NCBI GenBank assembly: GCA_015146655.1
Contig: VKHL01000067.1
Location: forward strand, 87,138-151,137
DNA: 64,000 bases
Direction: 5' to 3'
Source: Ochromonas danica
Taxonomy: Eukaryota > Sar > Chrysophyceae > Chromulinales > Chromulinaceae
In this document: positions 18,136 through 28,456 of the stretch, piece by piece
Layout of the letters: every line of letters starts with the position of its first letter
Numbering within the stretch: the stretch's first letter is position 1
The notes under the pieces: generated by a model
Databases searched by the model: none
What the model was told of the DNA's origin: nothing
Seen by the model: only the letters and a program-made list of their open reading frames with translations
Position numbers and translations under genes: made by a program

Positions 18136-19611
18136 ATGATTCGAGGAGTTGTGAAAGTGGATACCTGTGGCGAGACTGACATGTGTAGTATGGCAGTATT
18201 CTCTGAATGTACCCATCTCTGCTCTCAAAATATATGTGGTTCCTATTTTGTGGAAGAGCGCATCAAGTTCATGTATGACGAGAATCTTCAAGTGGGCATA
18301 GTGCTTGGAAGCCATGGAAGACGGAGCATTTTCCTTTCCCATCTGTGCTGTGCGGGCGAGACCTGCAATTGTGTGCGATTGGTTCTTCCCTTATTATCTG
18401 CGGAAAGTACTCACGAGTCTTTCGACAGCAGATCGGTCCAAGAGACAGTGGGTTTGTTGAAGAGCAGTTGCGTGAAGTTCCCCTTGATTGCCATGCTGAT
18501 CAGTGATGGGGAGGCTGTGTTGCTGAGCTATCTTTGTCAAGATGCGGTGAAGGTTGAGGTTCTAGGGAAAGGAGCTTACTCCATTAGGTATTGTTTGACT
18601 TTGTTCACAAGTTGCCTCAATTCTCATTTGGGTTTTGAAATAACGAGACTTTCCTCATATGTAGAGACTGCTTTGTCACTCAATTGGAAGGCGAAGAAAC
18701 CCCATTGGAGCATATCCTCGCCAGCTACCCAAGTCGAGCAGACTTCTTGCGCTTTTCCTCACAGCTTGTCGACTGCCTTTATGACCAAATGAAACTGTGG
18801 CCGAAAGCAGGTGGATATGGAGTGGTTTATTCGAACAGAGGTGGCGAGGTGAGATGAATAGGGGTGGGTTTGGTTGAATTGAATGAACTGCGTGCTGAAC
18901 AAAGCTTGCGAATTTGTGCAGATAAGAGTGCAAGTTACGGTGCCATGGCAATAATAACAGCAATGAGAAGAAACGCCCCAAAGGACCCATCACAGCTTTC
19001 AACTACTTTGCCATGACGGCGCGAGCGTCAGTATTGCAAGAAAGAGATGACAATGTGAGTACCGACATTTAATTTCGATAAGTCGCTGCGTTTATGTTTG
19101 GTTGCTTGTTTACTCAGCCGAGCAACAATGAATTGAACGCAAGTCAAGAGCAGAAGGCTCCTTACATGGTTGTTGCTGAGGATGTGAGTTTTTTTAATTT
19201 TTATTTGTGTTTGTTCTATTAAATGTATAATTTTACAGGGTCTGGATGAGTTGGTGGATTCGGAAGGGATTGATTGCGAGTAAGGCTATGGTTAATTCTA
19301 TTGTTGTTTATGCACTATTCTTATTTCTGGGATTTAAGCAGATCGTTCTCCTCTGAATCCAATGCGATGACTGCCTATAATCATTTCGTGCATCAGGTAT
19401 CGAACAAACGTTTTCCTTTCTAGCTCTACATTTGTTATCTTTATCCTTTTGATAGGAAAGGCAGTTCATTTTGAGCTTAAATCTGGACGATATTCAGACG
19501 CGAATGGGGCGTCATGCGGGAGACAGATGGAAGCATATGTGTGATGATGAGAAAAATCTTTATAAGGCCTTGAGCTCGGTGGAAGAGGCACGCTGGAAGA
19601 AGAATGTATAA
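18136..19611 (+). pseudogene. HMG-box gene copy 2, frameshifted
   Basis: Same exon plan as copy 1: 18136-18587, 18665-18848, 18922-19054, 19118-19183, 19239-19279, 19342-19396 and 19456-19611. Bases 18064-19077 are identical by eye to 15604-16637 except for a 20-bp deletion in exon 3 that brings in TAA two codons later. Exon 4 lacks 27 bp, removing nine residues of HMG box 1 including its central Trp. Exons 5-7 differ from copy 1 at many sites yet keep phase and an open second HMG box (DRWKHMCDDEKNLY). An acceptor AAG at 18932-18934, 13 nt after the usual one, would restore frame, so a diverged working paralogue is not excluded. Confidence 0.65.
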
Positions 19612-19747
19612 ATTTTGCAAGAATGATTGTTTTCTATTGCTGTTCTGTTGTTGCCCTTAATGGCTTTTTGTTGTGAGTAACATGTCGTTATCATTCGTCG
19701 AGATAAATGGCTTTGATTTATTTAACTTCTCGCTATCTATCTATCTG

Positions 19748-20632
19748 CTAAGCAGCCTTATCATGTAACAAGACATATTGTCTGGTTGAAGTGGCGAACT
19801 CAATCAGATCGCCTGGACGCAGCTCGTAATACCGCGCTGTCTCCAGTTGCTTTCCATTAATCTTCGTCCCATGCGAAGATTGTAAGTCCATCAGATAAGG
19901 CTTAACGTCTCCTTTGACATCGCGGTATTGGATAACAGCGTGTTGCAATGAGCAAGAAGGGTGTAGCAAGGGCACGTCAGCCACTCTCGTGTCACGCCCC
20001 AACAAGAAACAGGAGCGGCGGTGGATGTGCAGCGTCTCGACAAGGTCCTCACCTTTGTAAACATAAAGACGCCACTTCTTGTCCGGCAGCGCGGCCTCAG
20101 CAGGCTCAGTGAATTTGAGCACCACTCCATTGACCGCGTTGCCTGTCCGCTCGTCTTTGGCCAGAGCGCCGGAGAGACCGAAATTGGGCTTTTCTTTCGG
20201 CTTCTCCTCCTCACCACTATCCTTCTTGGGAGACTCTTCAGACGTTCCCCAATCGAAGTGTTCAGGTGCTCGTCTGCGCGCTTCCTCGGCTTTGTCCAGG
20301 AAGGATTGAGGAGCACGGCGTTCTCTCCTGACAGGCGAGGGAGAGCGACTGTCTCGATATCTCCTTGTCCCATCTCTACTTCGGTCATTATCATCCCGAG
20401 GTGGACTGCGGCCATCCCTGCGATAGTCGCTTCTCCCTAAGCCTGCTCCCTCTCCCTCTCTGTTCCTGCGGCCTCGGTCACGACTGCGACTGCTGCTACG
20501 ACTTCGACTACGGCTTCGACGAGAGCGACTCTCTCGCCTGTCTCTGTCATCAAAAGAGTTGGGCGATGACCTGTATCTTTCTTCGCCATCTGATTCACCC
20601 TCTCTCCCACGATGCCGATGTCTTCCACTCAT
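19748..20632 (-). CDS. SNIP1: SNIP1/DAWDLE/Pml1-type FHA-domain protein
   Basis: Single exon, 294 residues from the ATG at 20632. The first 110 residues are an Arg/Ser/Asp-rich region (SRSRSRSSSRSRDRGRR), as in splicing factors. A linker with DKAEEARRRAPEHFDWG follows, and residues about 185-292 form an FHA domain: WRLYVYKGEDLVETL, FLLGRDTRVADVPLLHPSCS, LQHAVIQYR and SSHGTKINGKQL. This order and the phosphate-binding Arg/Ser/His/Asn positions are those of SNIP1 (animals), DAWDLE (plants) and Pml1 (yeast RES complex), which act in pre-mRNA splicing or retention and small-RNA biogenesis. The protein ends right after the domain, as in relatives. A broken 3' copy lies at 14533-14768. Confidence 0.9.
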   Translation of the reverse strand: MSGRHRHRGREGESDGEERYRSSPNSFDDRDRRESRSRRSRSRSRSSSRSRDRGRRNREGEGAGLGRSDYRRDGRSPPRDDNDRSRDGTRRYRDSRSPSPVRRERRAPQSFLDKAEEARRRAPEHFDWGTSEESPKKDSGEEEKPKEKPNFGLSGALAKDERTGNAVNGVVLKFTEPAEAALPDKKWRLYVYKGEDLVETLHIHRRSCFLLGRDTRVADVPLLHPSCSLQHAVIQYRDVKGDVKPYLMDLQSSHGTKINGKQLETARYYELRPGDLIEFATSTRQYVLLHDKAA

Positions 20633-20971
20633 CGTCTTTGTTTCATCATGTCATAGTAGTATTAAAGCGTGGGAAGCGCGCGAAGCCCCAATCACACAGG
20701 CTTCGTAAATGATTGTCAATGGCCTCATGGGTGTCAATCTTTGTAATTATCAAAGACCTGAACGTCAGTTCAGTCTTGAATTGACCATTCTATTTCGCCA
20801 GTCTTTCCTGTCAGATTGACTTGCTTGCGCTACGGGAGAAGCCCCAAATGGATTTAGAATACCCATCTTAATAAGCTTTACAGGCGCTTTTAGCTTTCTA
20901 TCCAGTATATACAAACCTGTATATATATTCGACATATATTTACACGCTTAATCTCATTCTATTAAGACCAC
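20633..20971. other. intergenic, SNIP1-like promoter side
   Basis: No gene. AT-rich with TATATA repeats around 20910-20940. Confidence 0.4.
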
Positions 20972-22263
20972 TCAGGCAGAAACATCAGCCAGGGTAAAGC
21001 CAAGCACAGGGCTAACAGAGAAGCCACACTCAGCATCCCGAGAGCGATAGACAACGTTCACTTCGCTAGCAATTTGACGAGTACGCTCGTCACGGAGCTT
21101 TCCAACATGCTGCAACCATTCCTCCTCGGTCGAATAGCCCAACGCCTGCAGAATCTGCAGTACGCTTTGGGGTTGAATACGAGTAATGTGGTTGAGAATA
21201 GCCGCAGCGCTTCGACGCATGGCGGCACAGCCACAGGACAGCTCATTAGGAGGGCAATTCGCAATCAATGATGCTATATACTCCAACGCAGCCAAATGAG
21301 TTGTCACAAAGGCCTGACGATAAACAGGCAGCTCGAGAAAAGCACAAAGAGCGTTGAGAGAAAGCTGACGAACGTCCTCAAAATCATCGGTAAGAAGCTT
21401 GCAAAGAGACTCAATACAGAGATTGACGCACACAGGGTGCTCCAGATACTGAGGCTGCTTCGTGGAGAGATCACAAAGCATCTTGACTGCTTCCAGACGA
21501 GACTCCAAGAAAGCAGCGCCAACCATCTTATGAATAGGCTCAATACCAGCCAGGAAATCCTCCTCACTTGGGATGTACAGATTGCAATCGTCCATGGATG
21601 GTATAGGAGAGGCTCCGCGGGAAAGACAGCCTCTGCGCGGTTTGCAGACAGGACCGGGACACTGACCCAAAATGGCGCGCTGCAGTGCCTCAAAGAACGC
21701 CTGCACTGAAGGACGGAAGCTCTCACCCCGAATACACTTCACTTCCACGATATGATCCAAGGATTGGGGGTCCCAATACACCGACAGATCGAGTTCGCAC
21801 AGAAAAGAAGCGCGCAAGTATTTACATTTCCACTAAGGTGAAACTCAGTAAGAAACACTCCCACCCAACATGCGAAAGAATAGAAAATGCTTACCATGCA
21901 TTCCTTTGAAACATAGGACGAATCAAACTCAGAGCACTGAGCTAAAGTGCTCTCTATCTTTAGTTTTAAATCTTGAAAGTCGCTGATATGGGCACTGAAG
22001 AAGGTATTCGATAGGAGGGTTGGACGGAGCGGGCACTGCTCACATTTAGATGAAATAGACTTAGAATTGAGTTTGATTGTGGTGGAGGGGATGGTCTCCA
22101 TCGTCTTATTGATTGTACGATGAGTGTCAAAGAAGTGCAGGTCGTGATGGGCAGTAGGAATGACTGCCACAGCACGATACATCAAGCTGCTTTCATTGGA
22201 AAGGATATTTAACAAGGCTGTCTCTTCAAACTCATCAAAAGGGATAAATTCTTCTTCTGTCAT
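20972..22263 (-). CDS. ARM-like repeat protein (copy 1)
   Basis: Two exons on the minus strand, 22263-21895 and 21832-20972, with a 62-nt intron (GTAAGC...CTTAG); 409 residues. The start at 22263 gives an acidic N-terminus (MTEEEFIPFDEFEETALLN). Residues about 20-185 form a domain that ends in CELDLSVYWDPQSLDHIVEV and looks alpha/beta; a KA1-like fold is possible but unproven. Residues about 220-370 are helical repeats in ARM/HEAT style (MLCDLSTKQPQYLEHP, LSLNALCAFLELPVYRQAF, MRRSAAAILNHI). It has no signal peptide or membrane span and I recognise no family. Bases 21046-22245 are nearly identical to 30045-31244; only the first codons and the last about 25 residues differ between copies. Confidence 0.7.
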
Positions 22264-22341
22264 AGCAAGGATAAGGTAGATAGATGATAGTGAGTTGCTT
22301 GACTATTTTGTTTTATTTTCTCCTTCCTTATTCGCGCACGT

Positions 22342-22611
22342 ACTGTACCTCTCCCTTTGAACAACACCCGTTCGTTTTCTCTCCCAGACCGGCCTTTAAC
22401 TTCACCTATTTTCGGTATGGCAAATCCGGCAGCTGGGAAGGTGACGAGGTGGCAGAGGTTCAAACTCGACTCAAATCCAGCAAAAGAGTTGCTTGTGAAC
22501 ATTAGTATCGTTCAAACGATTGATTTGATTAGTTTTATCCACCATTAATGACTCGAAAAAGAGCAAAGCCAGGAACAGATGAGGAGTCAGATGACAAAAT
22601 TGAGAAAACTG
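22342..22611 (+). repeat. 270-bp direct repeat, left copy, with truncated orphan gene
   Basis: Identical by eye to 27359-27628 (offset 5,017). It covers the presumed promoter and 5' leader plus the first 21 codons (ATG at 22548) of the small orphan gene that is complete at 27565-28032. After base 22611 the sequence changes to TGAGAATC..., the left end of the copia element, so this gene copy is cut off. These repeats are host sequence and not LTRs, because a related 5' leader and start also precede the third family member at 28457. Confidence 0.8.
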
Positions 22612-22736
22612 TGAGAATCTGGGATTCTGGACTGCTTTTACGCATACGTCACTGCTTCTTCGCTTCTGGAAACTCTTTCGATCCAAAGCCTCCGTCACAA
22701 TCTATAGTCAAAGGCTTACTCTATTGCGGCTTATAA
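22548..22736 (+). pseudogene. 5' fragment of the orphan gene family, interrupted by a retroelement
   Basis: The first 21 codons (MTRKRAKPGTDEESDDKIEK...) match the intact genes at 27565 and 28457. From 22612 the frame runs 42 codons into unrelated, retroelement-side sequence and stops. It is best read as a gene broken by the insertion. Confidence 0.75.
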
Positions 22737-22884
22737 AGTGACTCATTAGGAGTTGTTGTTGTAAGGTTAAGAGAGATCACCTACAGCATCTATCAGCCTT
22801 GCGCTGTTGCTTAACACAATAGAGTCCTTTGAATGCGTATGTTGATTCGAGAACACTGAGCGAACCGAAAAGAATACAAACGAT

Positions 22885-24750
22885 ATGTCGAATGCGATGA
22901 GTAACGGAACGAAGATATTGCCGCCGATGGCAACCATGCAAAATTTTATTGATGTACAATTTGAAAAGAGATTCAAGAGCTACGCGAGAGCAGAATTTGG
23001 TCTAGCCGGAAAAGAGCTCTATGAGGACGTCCCAATAACTAGAAGCGATCTCGGATTCCCTGAACCCCTAAAGATTGTAAGAGTGGAATACTATGATGCG
23101 GAGGAAATGGAAAAGTATTCTGAAAAACAAATACAATATGAAGAGCATAGAAGACGAATAAGCGAACTAGATGCATCCGGGTCGAAAACGACAACACGAC
23201 CGACCGACCCACCGATGCCAAAACTGAGATTTAAGTATGGTGAATTTTCGAAAGTTCAACCGGAACTTTACCAAGCGATGTATAAAACGGCCGAAAACTT
23301 AAAACGCGAATATGAGCGAGACAGAATGAGACTATGGGGAACACTAGAAATGTATCTAGACGATGCCCTCCAGAGCGCAGTGAAGAACCACGCCGAATAT
23401 CGGAATGCGCAACTTACCAACGACACTCGAAAGTTGATGAATATCGTAAAAGAGTGCGCTACCGGTGAAGGAACGACAACGATATATGCACTTGCATCGA
23501 AATTCTTCGGAATGACCCAAGTTGATGCCACACGCGAAGGATTTCATAATTACTATGATCAATTTCAAAAGACCGTAGATGAAATGAAACGAGTTTCACA
23601 AAATAACTCTGACAAACTTTTAACGGCATTATATAATGCAAGATTTGTCGCAGGACTGAAGAAATCGATGTTTAAATTAACGGTCGAACAGATGTCGCGC
23701 CAAAAGGATTGGCCAGACTACCAGACGCTGTTCAACGAACTTGCTACACAACTCAACAATAAGCACGGCGTGAAAGGCTTACTCGATTTTGAAGAAAAAG
23801 AAGAAGGGATTATCACGATAGAAGCGGCGAGAACAACCAAATGGTATCCGAAGACAGCTGATAACAATCCCCTGAGAACGTGTTTTAACTGTGGTATACA
23901 GACCACCCATCGATCTGCGGAATGTCCGAAGCCCCCAACGAAGTGTGGTAAGTGCGGAAAAAGAGGACATAAAGACGAGTTTTGTGCGTTGGCACAACGA
24001 GGATCTTCTGTTGGCATGCAGATAAACGACGACCATTTGAGACCGGAAACGAACCGGACCAACTACGGACACAATAGGCCACCTGGCAGGAAGGATGGAA
24101 TTGGGCCTACCACTGCAAAGAAACGCTTGACGAAGATCAGATTCACCCGAACCGATAACGACGTCGGGTATGACAATGACGATGTAAGAGTATGTGATGA
24201 TGACGAGCCATTAAATGAAATGGAAAATATTGATACGGAAAATGATATTTACAGTTATCGAATTCATATGTTCGAAAATGACGAAATGCAAAATCGAGGC
24301 GAAATTATTTGTTCACGCAGACACTTGGAAGTCGAGTCCAAGAAAGACGTTGATACAGACAACGAGCTTTTGGCCGTTGACACTGGCTGCATTGGTAGTG
24401 GTCATGTTGTTCGAAACAAAGACCTATTTATCCAACATAAATCCTGGGGTCACGATGAAAGTGGGGTCAGTGGCTACGATGGCCAATCGACGACTATCAC
24501 CACGGTGGGTACTGTTCAAGGACTAGGTAAAGCTGCGCATGTGCCCGATGCCCCTAACAACCTCATCAATGTCAGGAAATTATGCCAAGAAATTGGTGGT
24601 AATTTCAATTCAAAGGTGATGCTGATAGCATTATTATTTACGATCGTGATAACAACGTATATGCCGTTGCGAAAGATCACGGCGATGGATTCCTATCCGT
24701 ACCATACAAGGATATCAAAACCAAGCATCACATCATTGTATCAGCTATGA
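22885..24750 (+). pseudogene. copia gag and protease region
   Basis: 621-codon frame. Residues 1-320 are a helical capsid-like Gag. From residue 333 there are two zinc knuckles, one CX2CX5HX4C and one CX2CX4HX4C, that bind the RNA genome. The aspartic protease has its Asp-Thr-Gly at residue 499-501, followed by a GxG segment and the NLINVRKLCQ stretch typical of copia proteases. After about base 24610 this frame loses protein-like character, while the frame of the next entry becomes protein-like upstream of its ATG. A single-base frameshift therefore split what was one gag-pol frame. Confidence 0.85.
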
Positions 24751-27358
24751 CTAAAATCAACTCCCAAATGCCAGAAAGCCAGCACCTGACGCCGGAGGAA
24801 GAACTACGAGCAGCTCGAGCTCACAAGTTATGTGAACGACTCCGTCATCCAGGCTTCAAGCACATATACCAGAGCCTCAAGGAGGGAGCCTATCAGGCCA
24901 GTGAAGATCTGACTCATATTGATCTACTCAATGCTATCAAGCAATATGGACCTTGCTTAGCCTGTCTCGAAGGAAAGATGAGAGCACCTCCATCCAATCA
25001 ACCATCCACTCATCCTCCAGCGCGAACTGTGGGAGAAGTCATTTTTATTGATCTCCTATCATTCCCCAAGGACAAGACGCCTATCGGCGGATACACGCAC
25101 ATCTTATTTACAGTGGACGAAAAGTCAGCCTATACCAAGCTTATACCACTGAAGTCCAAATCTGACTTATTCAATGCACTGAAGTCACTCATATCACACT
25201 ATATCAGTCACGGTCACAAAGTTCATATTATTCGCTCTGACGACGAACGCGCAATCACCACTCACAAAACTGCGCTTGGACTGATGGGAGTTCGCCTTGA
25301 GACCACACCAGCTGGTCTTCATAACCGTCGATGTGAAAGATATATCCAAACTCATTTACGTATTTGCAAGTCAATCCGTGCCGGTCTGCCATACGAACTA
25401 CCTGACGATCTCCTCTTCGAGTTAGCCCTCGCTGCCGAGTACGCCATGAACACCTCATGCAACACTACTTGCCGCAGCAAGACACCTTATCAAGTATTTA
25501 CTGGTCGAAAACCCTACATTCCTACTTATCCATTCGGCCAAACTGGGCTCTTCTATTCCCCAAGACCGGAGGAGGATCGCACTGCAGAGTACGGCATTCT
25601 TCTTGACTTCAACCCAACAAGTAAGAACCATCGTGCTTATTTTCCATTACGTAAAGGAGGTATTTATTCACGTCTCAAATTCGAGCCCACAAACTTTTAT
25701 CCTCGAGAATGGGGTTTTCATCCTCGTATTCGACCACCTGAACCTCGGAGGAAGGCCAAACAAGTTCCCACCGCAACCTCCAACAACCTCCCCATCAGCC
25801 TCCCCATCACCGAACCAATGCTGGACACGCAACCTAGAGATATTCGATCTTCTCTTGAGCTGACACCGATGACCAGGCCAGCGCCAACGCAGACAACCTC
25901 AGGACGACCCTTGGAGACCTCCTTAGCGCCTCCTCCATTCATGGTCCCTGAGACACCGAGCATATGTTTGCCAGCTCAGGAGGGTGATACCGCCAATAAT
26001 GATTATATGGAAAAAGAAATTAATTCGGATCAATCATTATTGAGGGAAAATATTGAGCAGACAAACATACCCAACTTCCATTTGCACCATGACAATGATC
26101 AACCAATTGTCCAAGGACATGACATGATCAGCCCATTATCACCAGAAATTATTATTACGGAACAGGGTGACAATGGAAGTGCTGTCACTAATAACCACGA
26201 TGACAACAAGAAACTCAGCAAAAGTGTGAAGAAGACAAGGGACAATAGCTACCAGGAACGAGACACTGTCAAAGATAATCAGGATCGACAACAACAAACT
26301 AATCCTGATGATGGTGCACTCAATGCCAGAGGATTGCCAAGAAGAAGAGCAGCAATGCAAAGTTGGAAGGATGGACCAGCACTTGATAGACCGAGAATGA
26401 GAGCAAACAACCTCAGAATGGACCTCGTTCACCAAGATAATATCAATCTCAAAGTATATCGCATCAGTCTATCGGAGGCTCTGAGAGATAGTGAGACACA
26501 GAGAATCACAATTGAGGCCGCCCGGACTGAGTTCACAAACTTGTTGGAGACACAGAAGGCGCTAGACCCCGTCATCTATAAGGATATTCCTAAAGAAGAC
26601 AGAATGAAAATCATAAATGGTCACATATTCTTCAAGGACAAAATTGACCATACTGGGAAACCTATAAGGAAAGGCCGTTTCGTACTGAACGGGAATGAGC
26701 AGAATCCTAACCACATCGACATCACTCACTCGCCAACTGTCAACCCTATTAGCCTCTTTCTCACCCTATCAGTCTCAGCTCGAAAGCCAGAATACACCAA
26801 TGATGCCTATGATGTGGTGGGAGCATTCGTCTGCACGGAGATGCCTGAAGGCAAGGTCATCATTGTGCGGGTCAGAGGCAAGACGTAGCATCTTATGACT
26901 AATCTCTTTCCTTATCTCGGAAAGCTTGTTAGTCATGACGGCTGTCTTTACTTCTATCTACGAAAGTTCTTGTACGGACTGGCAGAAGCCGCCAGGGAGT
27001 TTCATTTGAAGTTGGTCTCGATCTTAACATCCATGGGATATAAGCCCACTCAAGCAGACAACTGTCTCCTCATCAAGGATACGAAGGATCGAAGACACTT
27101 CTTAAGTCTCCATGTGGATGATATATACTCAGCGGCCCCAAGTGAACAGATCAGACAGGAGTTTGAACGCGAATTGCAGAGGCACTTGGATATCAAGAAG
27201 CAACATAATAATGTCACCTATCTCGGACTGGAGATAACGAAAGACAGAGACGGAATTACAGTTAGTCAACAGGCTTTTGCAGAGACGCTGATGAGGAGAT
27301 ACGACGTCAAGGAAAGGATTGTGAACACACCATGTCGTGGAGATATCGCTACCGGCAG
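24616..27358 (+). pseudogene. copia integrase and reverse transcriptase region
   Basis: The frame continues the protease-integrase linker from about 24616; its first ATG is at 24747, overlapping the stop of the previous frame. The integrase shows the HHCC zinc site (HPGFKHIYQ...CLACLEGK) and the catalytic acidic residues in VIFIDLLSF, IIRSDDER and CERYIQTH. A long Pro/Asn-rich linker follows, then reverse transcriptase with KGRFVLNGNEQ, NDAYDVVGAFV and, after the TAG at 26886-26888, LHVDDIYS as the active-site VDD. The TAG lies inside RT, so a full polymerase cannot be made without readthrough. Sequence ends at GDIATGR where the host repeat begins. Confidence 0.88.
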
Positions 27359-27628
27359 ACTGTACCTCTCCCTTTGAACAACACCCGTTCGTTTTCTCTC
27401 CCAGACCGGCCTTTAACTTCACCTATTTTCGGTATGGCAAATCCGGCAGCTGGGAAGGTGACGAGGTGGCAGAGGTTCAAACTCGACTCAAATCCAGCAA
27501 AAGAGTTGCTTGTGAACATTAGTATCGTTCAAACGATTGATTTGATTAGTTTTATCCACCATTAATGACTCGAAAAAGAGCAAAGCCAGGAACAGATGAG
27601 GAGTCAGATGACAAAATTGAGAAAACTG
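27359..27628 (+). repeat. 270-bp direct repeat, right copy
   Basis: Partner of 22342-22611. Here it runs on uninterrupted into the complete small gene at 27565-28032. Its left edge coincides exactly with the truncated end of the retroelement. Confidence 0.85.
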
Positions 27629-28032
27629 CATTTTTGGTGACGAAAACTATTGTCATTTCTATTGATGAGTTTGGTGATCTTGAGGAGGCTTATCCTGACT
27701 GTGATGAACCCGAGGAATATGCGAAGGAACAGATAGAACAAAATATTTCTGAACAGGTGATATGTTGCACATATGAAAAAGCATTCAACAAAGCAAAGGA
27801 ATTCTTTGTTGATGCCAAGCAGTATGTTAATTGCCTTGGTTACGAGGAGAATGGCAAAGGTAAAAAACCTCGCGACACTGACCTGGATTACACAAAATAT
27901 GTAGTCGATCCATATCTGATTGAAAATGAAGTAATTTATGACGCTCCATTTGAAGATGAAGATGAAGACATTGAATGCAATGTAGTGAGTGCCAAAATCA
28001 AAATAGTAATCAAAGAAATGCCTCTTATTTGA
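27565..28032 (+). CDS. small orphan acidic protein, family member 2
   Basis: Single exon, 155 residues. It has a basic start (MTRKRAKPG), then a strongly acidic protein with Cys and Tyr (SIDEFGDLEEAYPDCDEPEEYA, a helical TYEKAFNKAKEFFVDAKQYVNCLG segment, RDTDLDYTKY) and a beta-like end (AKIKIVIKEM). No signal peptide, no membrane span, no family I recognise. About 65% identical by eye to the next gene (28457-28936), including the 3' flank, so the pair arose by tandem duplication. The family has no obvious relation to the retroelement beside it. Confidence 0.65.
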   Translation: MTRKRAKPGTDEESDDKIEKTAFLVTKTIVISIDEFGDLEEAYPDCDEPEEYAKEQIEQNISEQVICCTYEKAFNKAKEFFVDAKQYVNCLGYEENGKGKKPRDTDLDYTKYVVDPYLIENEVIYDAPFEDEDEDIECNVVSAKIKIVIKEMPLI

Positions 28033-28456
28033 CTGGATAGTCAGATGTTTGAGAACCCTGTGTAACTTTATTGCAAAACGTGATCAGTGTTTGTTTTGCT
28101 TCACTTCCAAGGGCTCCATGATGCTATTCAATCAAAATAATGCATCAATTCAGAAATTTCTTTCTTCACGACAAATGTTTAAAGAACTGCTTGACAATTC
28201 GCGTAATTAACAGTCAAGGATCAGCAGCATAAAAAAGGATTGAACTTAAATTGTAGAGTGTGAAGAGAATTTGGCTTCCCTTGAAGGGAATTTGGTGGGC
28301 GTTTATGGTTTATGGCCGCGTTTATGGTTCACCCCCGCGTTTATTATGTTCTATCGCCGGCGAAATCTTCAGCTAACGTTAACGTGCTGGTTGCAGTTGA
28401 TTGTGAACATTAAGTATTATTCAAACGATTGATTTATTTTGTTTTATCTATCACTG
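28033..28456. other. spacer between tandem orphan genes
   Basis: Begins with 3' flank shared with the next gene (GTCAGATGTTTGAGAA... then TTTATTGCAAAAC). Around 28298-28350 there are three GCGTTTATGGTT-like words in a row, just upstream of the next gene and possibly promoter sequence. No other gene seen. Confidence 0.45.

Larger units (their letters stand above)
22612..27358 (+). mobile_element. Ty1/copia-type LTR retrotransposon, degenerate and 3'-truncated
   Basis: The domain order Gag-zinc knuckle, protease, integrase, reverse transcriptase is that of Ty1/copia elements. The left edge begins with TG at 22612, a usual LTR start. A short LTR ending about 22780 is possible, but there is no second LTR to confirm it. 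The right edge cuts off after the RT catalytic region, so RNase H, the polypurine tract and the 3' LTR are absent. There is one frameshift (about 24600-24617) and one in-frame TAG (26886-26888). It is flanked by 270-bp direct repeats of a host gene. It cannot move by itself. Confidence 0.9.

Noticed and set aside
22342-27628. 270-bp repeats as LTRs of the copia element
   Set aside because: They contain a host gene's leader and first codons, a diverged form occurs before another gene without any element, and no RNase H or polypurine tract precedes the right copy.
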